Part shown: one piece after another, positions 1 to 5,344 of the stretch | Layout: every line of letters starts with the position of its first letter | How positions within the stretch are numbered: the stretch's first letter is position 1 | Assembly: GCA_013215865.1 (NCBI GenBank) | Contig: JABSQL010000308.1 | Location: 1 to 5,743, forward strand | Length of the DNA: 5,743 nucleotides | Reading direction: 5' to 3' | Source: Candidatus Margulisiibacteriota bacterium | Lineage (GTDB): Bacteria; Margulisbacteria; Marinamargulisbacteria; DT-59 | The notes under the pieces: generated by a model | The model's input: only the letters and a program-made list of their open reading frames with translations | Database searches by the model: none | What the model was told of the DNA's origin: nothing | Made by a program: the position numbers and the translations under genes

Positions 1-40
1 CGTTGTTGTTTTGATAGATAAGAATATTTGATTCGGTCAT
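1..40 (-). CDS. 5' end of a gene resembling the RhuM/virulence-protein family (partial)
   Basis: Only the first 13 codons are inside the window, reading leftward from ATG at 40-38: MTESNILIYQNNN. A GAGG ribosome-binding site lies at 51-54, 10 nt upstream, which supports this start. The pattern of a short polar lead followed by ILIYQ and then polar residues is how many RhuM-type proteins begin (from memory, ...IxIYQxxDGxxKIxVR...). RhuM proteins are widespread accessory-genome proteins, often found in islands and beside restriction or Fic-type genes, with poorly known function. The match rests on very few residues, so the family call is tentative; that a coding region starts here is more secure than its identity. 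It lies beyond the 3' end of the tRNA-Gln gene on the same strand, the side where tRNA-targeting islands usually insert. Confidence 0.45.
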   Translation of the reverse strand, partial: MTESNILIYQNNN

Positions 41-84
41 AAGCCCGTTTCCTCTACAAGTTTTTTAGCATCATGAATAGACAT
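37..84 (-). CDS. possible 15-codon leader ORF overlapping the downstream start (ATGA)
   Basis: Reading leftward from ATG at 84-82, the frame encodes MSIHDAKKLVEETGL and stops at TGA (39-37), which overlaps the ATG of the partial gene at 40-38 in a 4-nt ATGA junction. An in-frame TAA lies four codons upstream of the ATG, so this is not the tail of a longer gene. The overlap is the arrangement seen in translationally coupled leader ORFs. Against it, I see no good ribosome-binding site before its ATG, and a 15-codon ORF can arise by chance. It may simply be the 5' untranslated region of the downstream gene. Confidence 0.2.
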   Translation of the reverse strand: MSIHDAKKLVEETGL

Positions 85-101
85 AGAGTGATTTTACCAG
101 C

Positions 102-132
102 CTTATACAGGATTGTATAATCTCAATGTGAA
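102..132 (-). promoter_or_regulatory. weak candidate promoter for the leftward partial gene
   Basis: On the minus strand TATAAG (107-102) is a 5/6 match to a -10 box, and TTCACA (132-127) is a 5/6 match to a -35 box, but the 19-nt spacer is long. A start near position 95 would place the transcript just upstream of the possible leader ORF (ATG at 84). The -10 overlaps the palindrome at 103-120, so a dimeric protein bound there could block it. On the plus strand the same palindrome creates TATAAT (116-121) with TTTACC (93-98) at 17 nt, so the direction of any promoter is ambiguous. Confidence 0.25.
103..120. repeat. perfect 7-bp inverted repeat, candidate operator
   Basis: TTATACA (103-109) and TGTATAA (114-120) are perfect inverted copies separated by GGAT. 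The stem would be AT-rich and has no following T-run on either strand, so it is a poor intrinsic terminator; an 18-bp palindrome of this size fits a dimeric repressor site better. It sits between the tRNA 3' end and the leftward partial gene. No specific regulator is recognised. Confidence 0.35.
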
Positions 133-169
133 GTCTTGAGAGCTGAAAGAGTTGGATGAATGTCCATCA

Positions 170-243
170 TGGCTGGGGTGGATGGATTCGAACCACCGAT
201 CACGAGACCAAAACCCGTTGCCTTGCCGCTTGGCTACACCCCA
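170..243 (-). tRNA. tRNA-Gln (anticodon UUG), CCA encoded
   Basis: Read on the minus strand, the sequence folds into a full cloverleaf. The acceptor stem is TGGGGTG (243-237) with CACCCCA. The D-stem is GCC/GGC around a 9-nt loop. The anticodon stem is ACGGG/CTCGT with loop TTTTGGT, which puts anticodon TTG at 211-209. A 4-nt variable region follows, then a T-arm GGTGG/CCATC with loop TTCGAAT. The discriminator is G (173) and the CCA end is encoded (172-170). The weak first pair U1-A72 and G73 are the usual glutamine identity features. It decodes CAA and, by wobble, CAG. No obvious hairpin-plus-T-run terminator follows it leftward. The gene is divergent from the plus-strand operon that begins at 369. 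Confidence 0.96.
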
Positions 244-257
244 ATACTAATCATGGA

Positions 258-286
258 ATTATAAAGTCATTTTCTTAAAAGTTAAA
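258..286 (-). promoter_or_regulatory. candidate promoter of the tRNA-Gln gene
   Basis: On the minus strand there is a perfect -10 box TATAAT (263-258). A weak -35 hexamer TTTAAC (286-281, 3/6 match) lies 17 nt upstream in an AT-rich stretch. Initiation about 7 nt past the -10 would fall near 250, leaving a short leader before the mature tRNA end at 243, as is common for tRNA genes. Confidence 0.5.
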
Positions 287-314
287 GTCTATATCTATAA
301 AGACAGCTTACCGA

Positions 315-343
315 TTGACGAAATACCATCTCTGTATGACAAT
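315..343 (+). promoter_or_regulatory. candidate promoter of the rightward operon
   Basis: TTGACG (315-320) is a 5/6 match to the -35 consensus and GACAAT (338-343) a 4/6 match to the -10, with an optimal 17-nt spacer. Transcription would begin near 350, about 20 nt before the lipoprotein ATG at 369. It is the only reasonable rightward promoter I find close to the first gene, and it is divergent from the tRNA promoter. The -10 is imperfect, so confidence is modest. Confidence 0.4.
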
Positions 344-359
344 GCCTCCCGGTTGAGGC
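344..359 (+). promoter_or_regulatory. small hairpin containing the first gene's ribosome-binding site
   Basis: GCCTC (344-348) and GAGGC (355-359) can pair as a perfect 5-bp GC-rich stem with a 6-nt loop. GAGG (355-358) is also the only plausible ribosome-binding site for the ATG at 369 (10-nt spacing). If the transcript includes 344 the site would be masked. However, the best promoter candidate predicts a start near 350, which would remove the left arm, so a regulatory role is uncertain. Confidence 0.25.
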
Positions 360-368
360 TGAATAAAC

Positions 369-920
369 ATGTATAAAAATTCTAGAACGCTGATTGGTAT
401 ATTCTTTATTTTAATGATCGCATTACTTGGTTGTAAGAAAGCAAGCATAGTCACTTACCACATTCCCAAAAACACATCTTTCCTTGTACAGTCTGAATCT
501 ACCCTCTCATTACCTTTTGGTTTCGAAACCCCTTCCCACTGGCATCAACAACCCCCTACAAGGATGCGGATCATGGGCTTTTTTGTGCAGGAATATCCTC
601 CAAATGAAATAGATATATCCATCACAACACTCACCGGTGATGCCGGAGGTCTCTTGGCCAATGTGAACCGGTGGCGAAATCAAATTCAGCTGCCGCCCAT
701 TTCCCAGAAAGAATTACGTGTAGAAACAAAAACCATTTCTGACCATCAGATGAATATAGTAGATGTAAAAGGACCTCAAAAGCGGGTGTTAGTGGGTATG
801 TATCGCCTTCATGACCAGCAGTTCTTTTTTAAAATGATGGGTAAAAACCCAATTGTAGCTCAAGAAGAAAAGGTGTTTTATCAGTTTTTGAACTCAATTA
901 CCTTGGATCATGAACATTAA
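369..920 (+). CDS. conserved lipoprotein of unknown function upstream of resB-ccsA
   Basis: The protein has 183 residues. Residues 1-22 are a lipoprotein signal: charged start (K3, R6), hydrophobic core, and lipobox LLGC with lipidated Cys22. Lys at +2 after the Cys carries no inner-membrane retention signal in the enterobacterial sense. The mature part is a compact periplasmic domain with a Trp (W58) followed by QPPTRMRIMGFFV (61-73). The strongest segment is GDAGGLLANVNRWR (90-103). The end is of the FFFKMMGKN (152-160)...FYQFLNSI type. From memory, this GDAGG...ANVNRWR pattern marks a family of uncharacterised proteins in environmental bacteria; I know of no assigned reaction. Its last 11 nt overlap resB, so the two are probably translationally coupled, which suggests a role linked to cytochrome c maturation or respiration. 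The ATG start is supported by GAGG at 355-358 and by the signal peptide. Confidence 0.85.
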   Translation: MYKNSRTLIGIFFILMIALLGCKKASIVTYHIPKNTSFLVQSESTLSLPFGFETPSHWHQQPPTRMRIMGFFVQEYPPNEIDISITTLTGDAGGLLANVNRWRNQIQLPPISQKELRVETKTISDHQMNIVDVKGPQKRVLVGMYRLHDQQFFFKMMGKNPIVAQEEKVFYQFLNSITLDHEH

Positions 921-2049
921 AACACTATTAAAATGGGGATCGTCTTTAAAAATTGCCCTAAGTTGCCTCTTTTTGCTGTTTGTCTTGGTTCTGATAGGCA
1001 CATTGGCTCAGGTGGACCTCGGGATCTATTTGGTCCAAAAAAGATTTTTCCAAAGTTGGTTTGTGTGGTGGCAACCCATATCTGGCCTGAGCCTACCTGT
1101 TTTTCCAGGTGGTTTTTTGTTGGGAAGCATTCTCATTGCAAATGTTTTTTCGGTTCTCATTACACGACTCATACCCAAATGGAAAAATGTAGGTCTCATT
1201 TTCATTCATGTGGGTTTAATCTTGCTTCTATTCGGTAGCGGTGTGAACAGTGTTTTAACCACAGAAAGCCAAATGACCATTGAAGAGGGTGAGACCAAGC
1301 TCTACTCCCAAAGTACCCGAGAAGTAGAGCTTTTCATTGTCGATACCTCCCACCCCACACAAGATGTTGTCACAAGTTTCCCGCAGGAATATATCGAAAA
1401 AGAAACCATGCTTTCACATCACTCCCTTCCTTTTGAAATGAAAGTGGTTACATATTTACCCAATTCAAAATTAGATATTCGCATGGAAACCCAAACATCC
1501 CAAATAGCCACTCAAGGTATGGGTTTGCAGTTACTGGCTTCACCTTTGCCTTATTTTGTCAGAGATGACCTCATGAATCACCCAACTGTTTTCCTTGAGG
1601 TGATGTATCACGGCAATTCTGAAGGCATCTGGTTGCTCTCGAGCCTCATTGAGACCCCACAGATGGTGACAGTTGGGGATAAACGTTTCCAAATGGCCGT
1701 GCGGTATAAGCGGTACTACAATGACTATTCATTAAAACTTCTTGATTTTTCCCATGATGTGTATTTGGGGTCAGATATTCCCAAAAACTATTCAAGCCGA
1801 ATTTTTCTTTCAGATAAAGAGCGGAAGGAATCTCGAGAGGTCCTCATCTACATGAACCATCCGCTCAGATACCAGGGAAAAACCTATTATCAAGCAAGTT
1901 TTGGGAAGAATGACACACTAACCGTTCTCCAGGTCGTCGAAAATCCTGGTTGGTTCATGCCATACTTGGCCACATTATTGATGAGTATCGGGCTTGTTGT
2001 TCATTTTTTATATCGGCTCACCCTGTTTGCGAGGAAAAGAAAACAATGA
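910..2049 (+). CDS. resB: cytochrome c biogenesis protein ResB/Ccs1
   Basis: This is the ResB (Ccs1/CcsB) half of the System II heme-delivery and cytochrome c ligation complex, in the inner membrane. The protein has 379 residues with four predicted membrane helices at about 15-34, 66-86, 94-113 and 348-370. A periplasmic domain of roughly 230 residues lies between helices 3 and 4. Family hallmarks are IGTLAQVDLGIYLVQKRFF (29-47), VFPGG (64-68), FIHVGLILLLFG (98-109), ESQMTIEEGE (119-128) and MNHPLRYQGKTYYQASF (315-331). His100 in helix 3 matches the transmembrane heme-ligand histidine described for CcsB. The length is shorter than the roughly 540 residues of Bacillus ResB, but the domain is complete. 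It overlaps the lipoprotein gene by 11 nt and the next gene by ATGA (2046-2049). Its own ribosome-binding site is weak (GGA at 905-907), which fits coupled translation. Confidence 0.93.
   Translation: MNIKTLLKWGSSLKIALSCLFLLFVLVLIGTLAQVDLGIYLVQKRFFQSWFVWWQPISGLSLPVFPGGFLLGSILIANVFSVLITRLIPKWKNVGLIFIHVGLILLLFGSGVNSVLTTESQMTIEEGETKLYSQSTREVELFIVDTSHPTQDVVTSFPQEYIEKETMLSHHSLPFEMKVVTYLPNSKLDIRMETQTSQIATQGMGLQLLASPLPYFVRDDLMNHPTVFLEVMYHGNSEGIWLLSSLIETPQMVTVGDKRFQMAVRYKRYYNDYSLKLLDFSHDVYLGSDIPKNYSSRIFLSDKERKESREVLIYMNHPLRYQGKTYYQASFGKNDTLTVLQVVENPGWFMPYLATLLMSIGLVVHFLYRLTLFARKRKQ
2031..2035 (+). promoter_or_regulatory. ribosome-binding site deciding the ccsA start
   Basis: GAGGA at 2031-2035 lies 10 nt before ATG 2046, which itself overlaps the resB stop as ATGA. 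This argues for starting at 2046 rather than at the in-frame ATG 1950, which would bury 32 codons inside resB, and rather than at ATG 2052. Confidence 0.7.
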
Positions 2050-3458
2050 AAATGACTAAAGGGGTCATTCTCCTATGGATATGTGTATGTGGATGGTTAG
2101 GGTATTCACTGTTTGTGACACCCCATACAGACTATCATATTTCTGAGATAGGAAGTTTACCTGTAGTGGGGCAGGGCCGCACCAAACCCTTAGACTCTAT
2201 TGCACGAAATGCCCTTTTAACAATACGTGGCAAGCAATATGCTGAAATCGATGGCAAAAAGATGCAGCCAATGGCCTGGCTTTTGAGGGTTCTGTCTCGC
2301 CCATTTGAAGCAGATCATGATCCTATATTTGCCGTTCATAACCCCGATGTAAAAGTTTACCTGGGCTTTTCTGAACCTAAAAAGAAATTGTATTCATATG
2401 CTGAACTGGACCAAAAAAGACACGCTATCATTACACAAGCCGATAAAAGTGCTTCCATCGAATCTCAATTACGGTCTCCTTTTCAATCAGAAATGGTGGC
2501 GTTAAGAGACCGCATAGTGATGTATGTCCGGCTCAAGAATTCATTTTTTCCGGAGGGGGTTCTATCTTATTCTCAGTATGTGAATCATTATCAAGGTCTT
2601 ATGCAGCGGTTAGATCATTCGCAATTATCCAACCTTGATCAAGAAGAAAAGACGGCCTTTCTTACATATTTTGATGATTTTCAAGTGCTAGATCAAATGA
2701 GTCAGTTCTTGCCTATCCCACCTCCACAAGAATCTGATAACGATCAGTGGCAATCTTTTGGAACCGGTTTTGTGGTGATGATGGCACATAAAGAACTAAG
2801 CCCGATGATCTCACTAATGGCAGAAGCACTTGATGCGTATAGAGATAAGAATAGCCAGCTGTTTAATTCAAAGGTGGCACAATTGAAAAATGTGTATGAA
2901 ACAGAGGTCCCCAAAGAAAGTTTTAAATCTCACATAGAATCAGAGTTTAATCGGTTTGCTCCATTTTATAAAAGTATTTTACTCTACGGATTTTGCTTCG
3001 CTTTGGTATTACTATCTTGGCTATTACCACGGTTTGTCCCCCCATTTTTGGGGAACCAACTTCTAATATTGGCATTTGGGGTACACAGTATTGGTTTGAT
3101 TCTACGCATGTATCTTCAAGGAAGGCCGCCCGTCACTAATCTCTATTCCTCTGCTGTATTTATTGGGTGGATTGCGATTTTGGTGGGTCTTTGTATGGAG
3201 CGTATATTTCGAAATCGAATTGGAATGTTGATGTCTTCAGTGGTCGGGTTTGCAACACTGATTATTGCCCATCATTTATCTGTTCAGGGTGATACTTTGG
3301 AAATGATGCAGGCGGTATTGGACTCTAATTTTTGGTTGTCCACACATGTGGTTTCTATCACAATCGGGATGGGAGCGACATTTTTAGCAGGGTTTTTGGG
3401 TATATACTACATGATAAGAAGGTTGATGCCCCGTTTTGAAAACAAGGAAAAGAAATAG
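2046..3458 (+). CDS. ccsA: cytochrome c biogenesis protein CcsA, N-terminal part (ends at in-frame TAG)
   Basis: This is the first 470 residues of a CcsA-type System II heme handler, partner of ResB. A signal-anchor helix (about 7-24) leads into a periplasmic domain of about 280 residues typical of long CcsA proteins: SLPVVGQGRTKPLDSIARN (37-55), AWLLRVL (77-83), DPIFAVHNPDVKVYLGF (92-108). Helices follow at about 308-327, 337-356, 367-384, 394-410 and 433-457. The conserved GRPPVTNLYSS (359-369) is present, and SNFWLSTHV (427-435) carries His434, the expected first external heme ligand (P-His1). The frame then meets TAG at 3456-3458, just after a basic cytoplasmic segment (RRLMPRFENKEKK), so the WWD motif and the other two histidines are missing from this product. 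The rest of the protein continues in the same frame at 3459. The chosen start at 2046 has a good ribosome-binding site; an ATG at 1950 is in frame but unlikely. Confidence 0.88.
   Translation: MKMTKGVILLWICVCGWLGYSLFVTPHTDYHISEIGSLPVVGQGRTKPLDSIARNALLTIRGKQYAEIDGKKMQPMAWLLRVLSRPFEADHDPIFAVHNPDVKVYLGFSEPKKKLYSYAELDQKRHAIITQADKSASIESQLRSPFQSEMVALRDRIVMYVRLKNSFFPEGVLSYSQYVNHYQGLMQRLDHSQLSNLDQEEKTAFLTYFDDFQVLDQMSQFLPIPPPQESDNDQWQSFGTGFVVMMAHKELSPMISLMAEALDAYRDKNSQLFNSKVAQLKNVYETEVPKESFKSHIESEFNRFAPFYKSILLYGFCFALVLLSWLLPRFVPPFLGNQLLILAFGVHSIGLILRMYLQGRPPVTNLYSSAVFIGWIAILVGLCMERIFRNRIGMLMSSVVGFATLIIAHHLSVQGDTLEMMQAVLDSNFWLSTHVVSITIGMGATFLAGFLGIYYMIRRLMPRFENKEKK
3456..3458 (+). other. ccsA: in-frame amber codon splitting ccsA
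   Basis: TAG at 3456-3458 separates two open segments in the same frame (AAG AAA TAG TTA TCT CGG ATG). The residues right after it, LSRMVVGLVCFALLFSFVG, look like the normal continuation of extended CcsA proteins (from memory, LTRMIYGIVCFATLFSF), so homology seems to run across the stop. Because the frame is kept, a single substitution rather than an indel would explain it. The joined product would be about 598 residues. TAG also ends pyk at the expected place, so it is a working stop in this genome. Confidence 0.85.
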
Positions 3459-3467
3459 TTATCTCGG

Positions 3468-3842
3468 ATGGTGGTGGGGCTGGTTTGTTTTGCGTTATTG
3501 TTTAGTTTTGTTGGAACCGTTTTAGGTGGCATTTGGGCGGACCAGTCCTGGGGCCGATTTTGGGGATGGGATCCGAAAGAAAATGCAGCGCTATTAATCG
3601 TTCTTTGGAATGTGATCATTCTTCATGCCCGTATAGGGGGTTATATTCAAACAAGAGGCCTTATGGTGATGGCTGTATTTGGAAATATTGTGAACAGTTT
3701 TTCTTGGTTTGGTGTGAATATGTTGGGAATTGGTCTGCACTCTTATGGTTTCATGGGGCAGACCTTTTATGCCCTAGCTGGATTTATAGTAAGTCAGCTG
3801 TTGGTGATGGGTTTAGGGGTTCTGCCTGAAAAGAAGCGTTAA
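3468..3842 (+). CDS. ccsA: CcsA C-terminal part with WWD heme-binding domain
   Basis: These 124 residues supply the heme-presenting core missing from the preceding ORF. After one helix (about 2-20) comes the WWD motif, WADQSWGRFWGWDPKE (23-38), which binds heme on the outer face. His53 (ILHARIGG) matches the transmembrane heme-ligand His and His91 (GLHSYG) the second external ligand P-His2. Further helices lie at about 42-55, 66-86 and 101-118. The frame is the same as that of the upstream ccsA segment and begins 9 nt after its TAG. The first available start is ATG 3468, with GTG at 3471 and 3474. None has a proper ribosome-binding site: the nearest purine tract, AAGGA at 3444-3448, is 19 nt away. 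Production would therefore need reinitiation after the TAG or readthrough. All key residues look intact, which suggests either a recent break or continued function. It ends at TAA, 41 nt before pyk. Confidence 0.85.
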   Translation: MVVGLVCFALLFSFVGTVLGGIWADQSWGRFWGWDPKENAALLIVLWNVIILHARIGGYIQTRGLMVMAVFGNIVNSFSWFGVNMLGIGLHSYGFMGQTFYALAGFIVSQLLVMGLGVLPEKKR

Positions 3843-3873
3843 ATTATCTACCAATCTTTGTTACACTGGTGTC

Positions 3874-3878
3874 AGGAG
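3874..3878 (+). promoter_or_regulatory. ribosome-binding site deciding the pyk start
   Basis: AGGAG at 3874-3878 is 5 nt before ATG 3884. The alternative in-frame GTG at 3869 would place this site inside the coding region and has no ribosome-binding site of its own, so 3884 is preferred. The 41-nt gap after ccsA holds no convincing promoter or terminator. Confidence 0.8.
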
Positions 3879-3883
3879 ATAAT

Positions 3884-5341
3884 ATGAAATACACATTCGA
3901 GAAACGGTCTAAAATTATGGCAACACTGGGGCCTGCATCAAAAGATGAGAAGGTTCTTAAAGATATGGTGAAGCGGGGAGCAAGCGTATTTAGGATTAAT
4001 GCGTCTCATTCCCGAAAAGAAAAAGATATCGCGACCCAGGTTGCACTTGTTAGAGATCTATCTAAGTCCAGTGGTGTTCCGATAGGTGTTCTTGTGGATC
4101 TTCAGGGCCCTAAAATCCGGATTGGGGAATTTGAAGGCGGTGAGGCCATGCTCCAGTCAGATGACACGTTTATTTTGACCACTGATCAAGTATCAGGTAA
4201 CCAAGAAAGGGCAACCATCAATTGTGAGGGTTTTTTAAAGGACATTCGGATAAAAGACCCGATATATATTGATGATGGCAATATCCATTTGGTTGTTGCT
4301 GAGATTAAAGGTCAGGAAGTGATTTGTAATGTTGTAAGAGGAGGTAGGGTATCCAATAATAAGGGGATTAACCTGCCTGAGACAAAGCTCAGTGTATCGG
4401 CAATCTCTAAAAAAGATTCCAAAGATATATTAACAGCGATTAAATATAAAGTGGACTTTATTGCCCTCTCTTTTGTTTCACATGAAGATGAGATTTACGA
4501 ATTAAAAGATATTTTGGCAGAGAAAGGTGCCTCTGATATCAAAGTCATCGCGAAGATAGAACGGCAATCTGCCGTAGAGCGAATCGAGAAGATTGTAGAA
4601 GCTTCAGATTTAATTATGGTGGCAAGAGGCGATTTGGGTGTTGAAATTGGTGTGGAAAGTGTTCCTGAAGTTCAGAAAATGATTATTCGAACAGCGAATC
4701 GGTACCTAAGACCAGTTATTGTGGCAACACAAATGCTAGAGAGTATGGTGAAACAAAAAACACCCACCCGTGCGGAGGTATCTGATGTTGCCAATGCCAT
4801 TTATGATAAATGTGATGCCGTCATGCTTTCTGGTGAAACGGCAGTGGGTGTTGACCCAGGCAATGCAGTGGCAGCGATGGCCCGAATTTGTGTGGCAACA
4901 GACAAACATTTGGCGACGATTAAACGTGAAAAATATCAACTTACCAAGAATGTGTTTGAAACGACTTCTATATCGACCACATGTTGTAAAGCGGCAGACC
5001 AGATTGCAGAAGAGAATCACGCGCATGCCTTGATGGTGTTTACCAGTTCGGGGAATACGCCGCTGATTGCCTCAAAACTGAACCCTGGGATTCCCATTAT
5101 TGCACCTGCAGATGATCATGCTATTTTGAATCGAATGACCATTTACAGGGGCGTTATCCCGATTTTAATGCCCAAGCAGTTTAATGACATATACAGATGG
5201 ACAGATATGATTAACTTGGCCGTTGATCAATCTAAAAAAATGGGGTTATTAGATAAGGGGGATATTATCGTTGTCACTGCGGGGATTCCCATTGGAATTT
5301 CTGGGGGTATAAATTCAATACGTATATTAACCGTGGAGTAG
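3884..5341 (+). CDS. pyk: pyruvate kinase
   Basis: This cytosolic enzyme converts phosphoenolpyruvate and ADP to pyruvate and ATP, the last step of glycolysis. The 485-residue protein has the standard A, B and C domains and no extra C-terminal PEP-utiliser domain. Visible motifs are SKIMATLGPAS (9-19), RINAS (37-41), VDLQGPKIRIG (71-81), the active-site signature IKVIAKIERQSAV (219-231) with Lys224 and Glu226, MVARGDLGVEI (245-255) with Asp250, ATQMLESM (281-288), PTRAEVSDVANA (294-305) and VMLSGETAVG (313-322). Lys77 in GPKIR, with Leu73, Gln74 and Ile80, matches the class described as K+-independent (Lys at rabbit position 117). The C-domain effector loop reads TSSGNT (387-392) and the end has GGINSIRILTV where many relatives have G-T-N. 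RINASHS is also a variant of the common RLNFSHG. It is 41 nt after ccsA and 3 nt before leuA, in the same frame as leuA, and ends with TAG. Confidence 0.96.
   Translation: MKYTFEKRSKIMATLGPASKDEKVLKDMVKRGASVFRINASHSRKEKDIATQVALVRDLSKSSGVPIGVLVDLQGPKIRIGEFEGGEAMLQSDDTFILTTDQVSGNQERATINCEGFLKDIRIKDPIYIDDGNIHLVVAEIKGQEVICNVVRGGRVSNNKGINLPETKLSVSAISKKDSKDILTAIKYKVDFIALSFVSHEDEIYELKDILAEKGASDIKVIAKIERQSAVERIEKIVEASDLIMVARGDLGVEIGVESVPEVQKMIIRTANRYLRPVIVATQMLESMVKQKTPTRAEVSDVANAIYDKCDAVMLSGETAVGVDPGNAVAAMARICVATDKHLATIKREKYQLTKNVFETTSISTTCCKAADQIAEENHAHALMVFTSSGNTPLIASKLNPGIPIIAPADDHAILNRMTIYRGVIPILMPKQFNDIYRWTDMINLAVDQSKKMGLLDKGDIIVVTAGIPIGISGGINSIRILTVE
5335..5338 (+). promoter_or_regulatory. leuA ribosome-binding site inside the pyk 3' end
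   Basis: GGAG at 5335-5338 lies within the last pyk codons, 6 nt before ATG 5345. This position links leuA translation to the pyk transcript and supports an operon. Confidence 0.7.
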
Positions 5342-5344
5342 CAG

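Noticed and set aside
156..278. A 40-codon plus-strand ORF running through the tRNA gene
   Set aside because: It is the antisense of tRNA-Gln, a common artefact; the tRNA fold explains the sequence.
933..1238. Open frame of 101 codons inside resB
   Set aside because: It lies wholly within resB in another frame, and its translation is Cys/His/Trp-rich with no family resemblance.
1950..2045. Upstream in-frame extension of ccsA from ATG 1950
   Set aside because: It would overlap resB by 100 nt and lacks a ribosome-binding site; ATG 2046 has GAGGA at good spacing and gives a proper N-terminal membrane anchor.
3036..3055. CCCC-attttt-GGGG stem within ccsA as a terminator
   Set aside because: It is inside an intact coding stretch (PPFLGN) and has no following T-run.
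3456..3458. Genome-wide reassignment of TAG to a sense codon
   Set aside because: pyk ends with TAG at the position expected for the family and leuA starts three bases later with its own ribosome-binding site, so TAG still acts as a stop; the tRNA in the window reads UUG, not CUA.
3407..3619. Minus-strand open frame across the ccsA break
   Set aside because: It is a shadow of the CcsA reading frame; its translation has no recognisable features and there is no ribosome-binding site.
3863..3872. ACAC-TG-GTGT palindrome before pyk as an operator
   Set aside because: Only 4-bp arms, too short to distinguish from chance.
4736..5033. Open frames on both strands overlapping pyk
   Set aside because: They are shadows of the well-conserved pyruvate kinase frame, with Cys/Trp/Arg-rich, unrecognisable translations.
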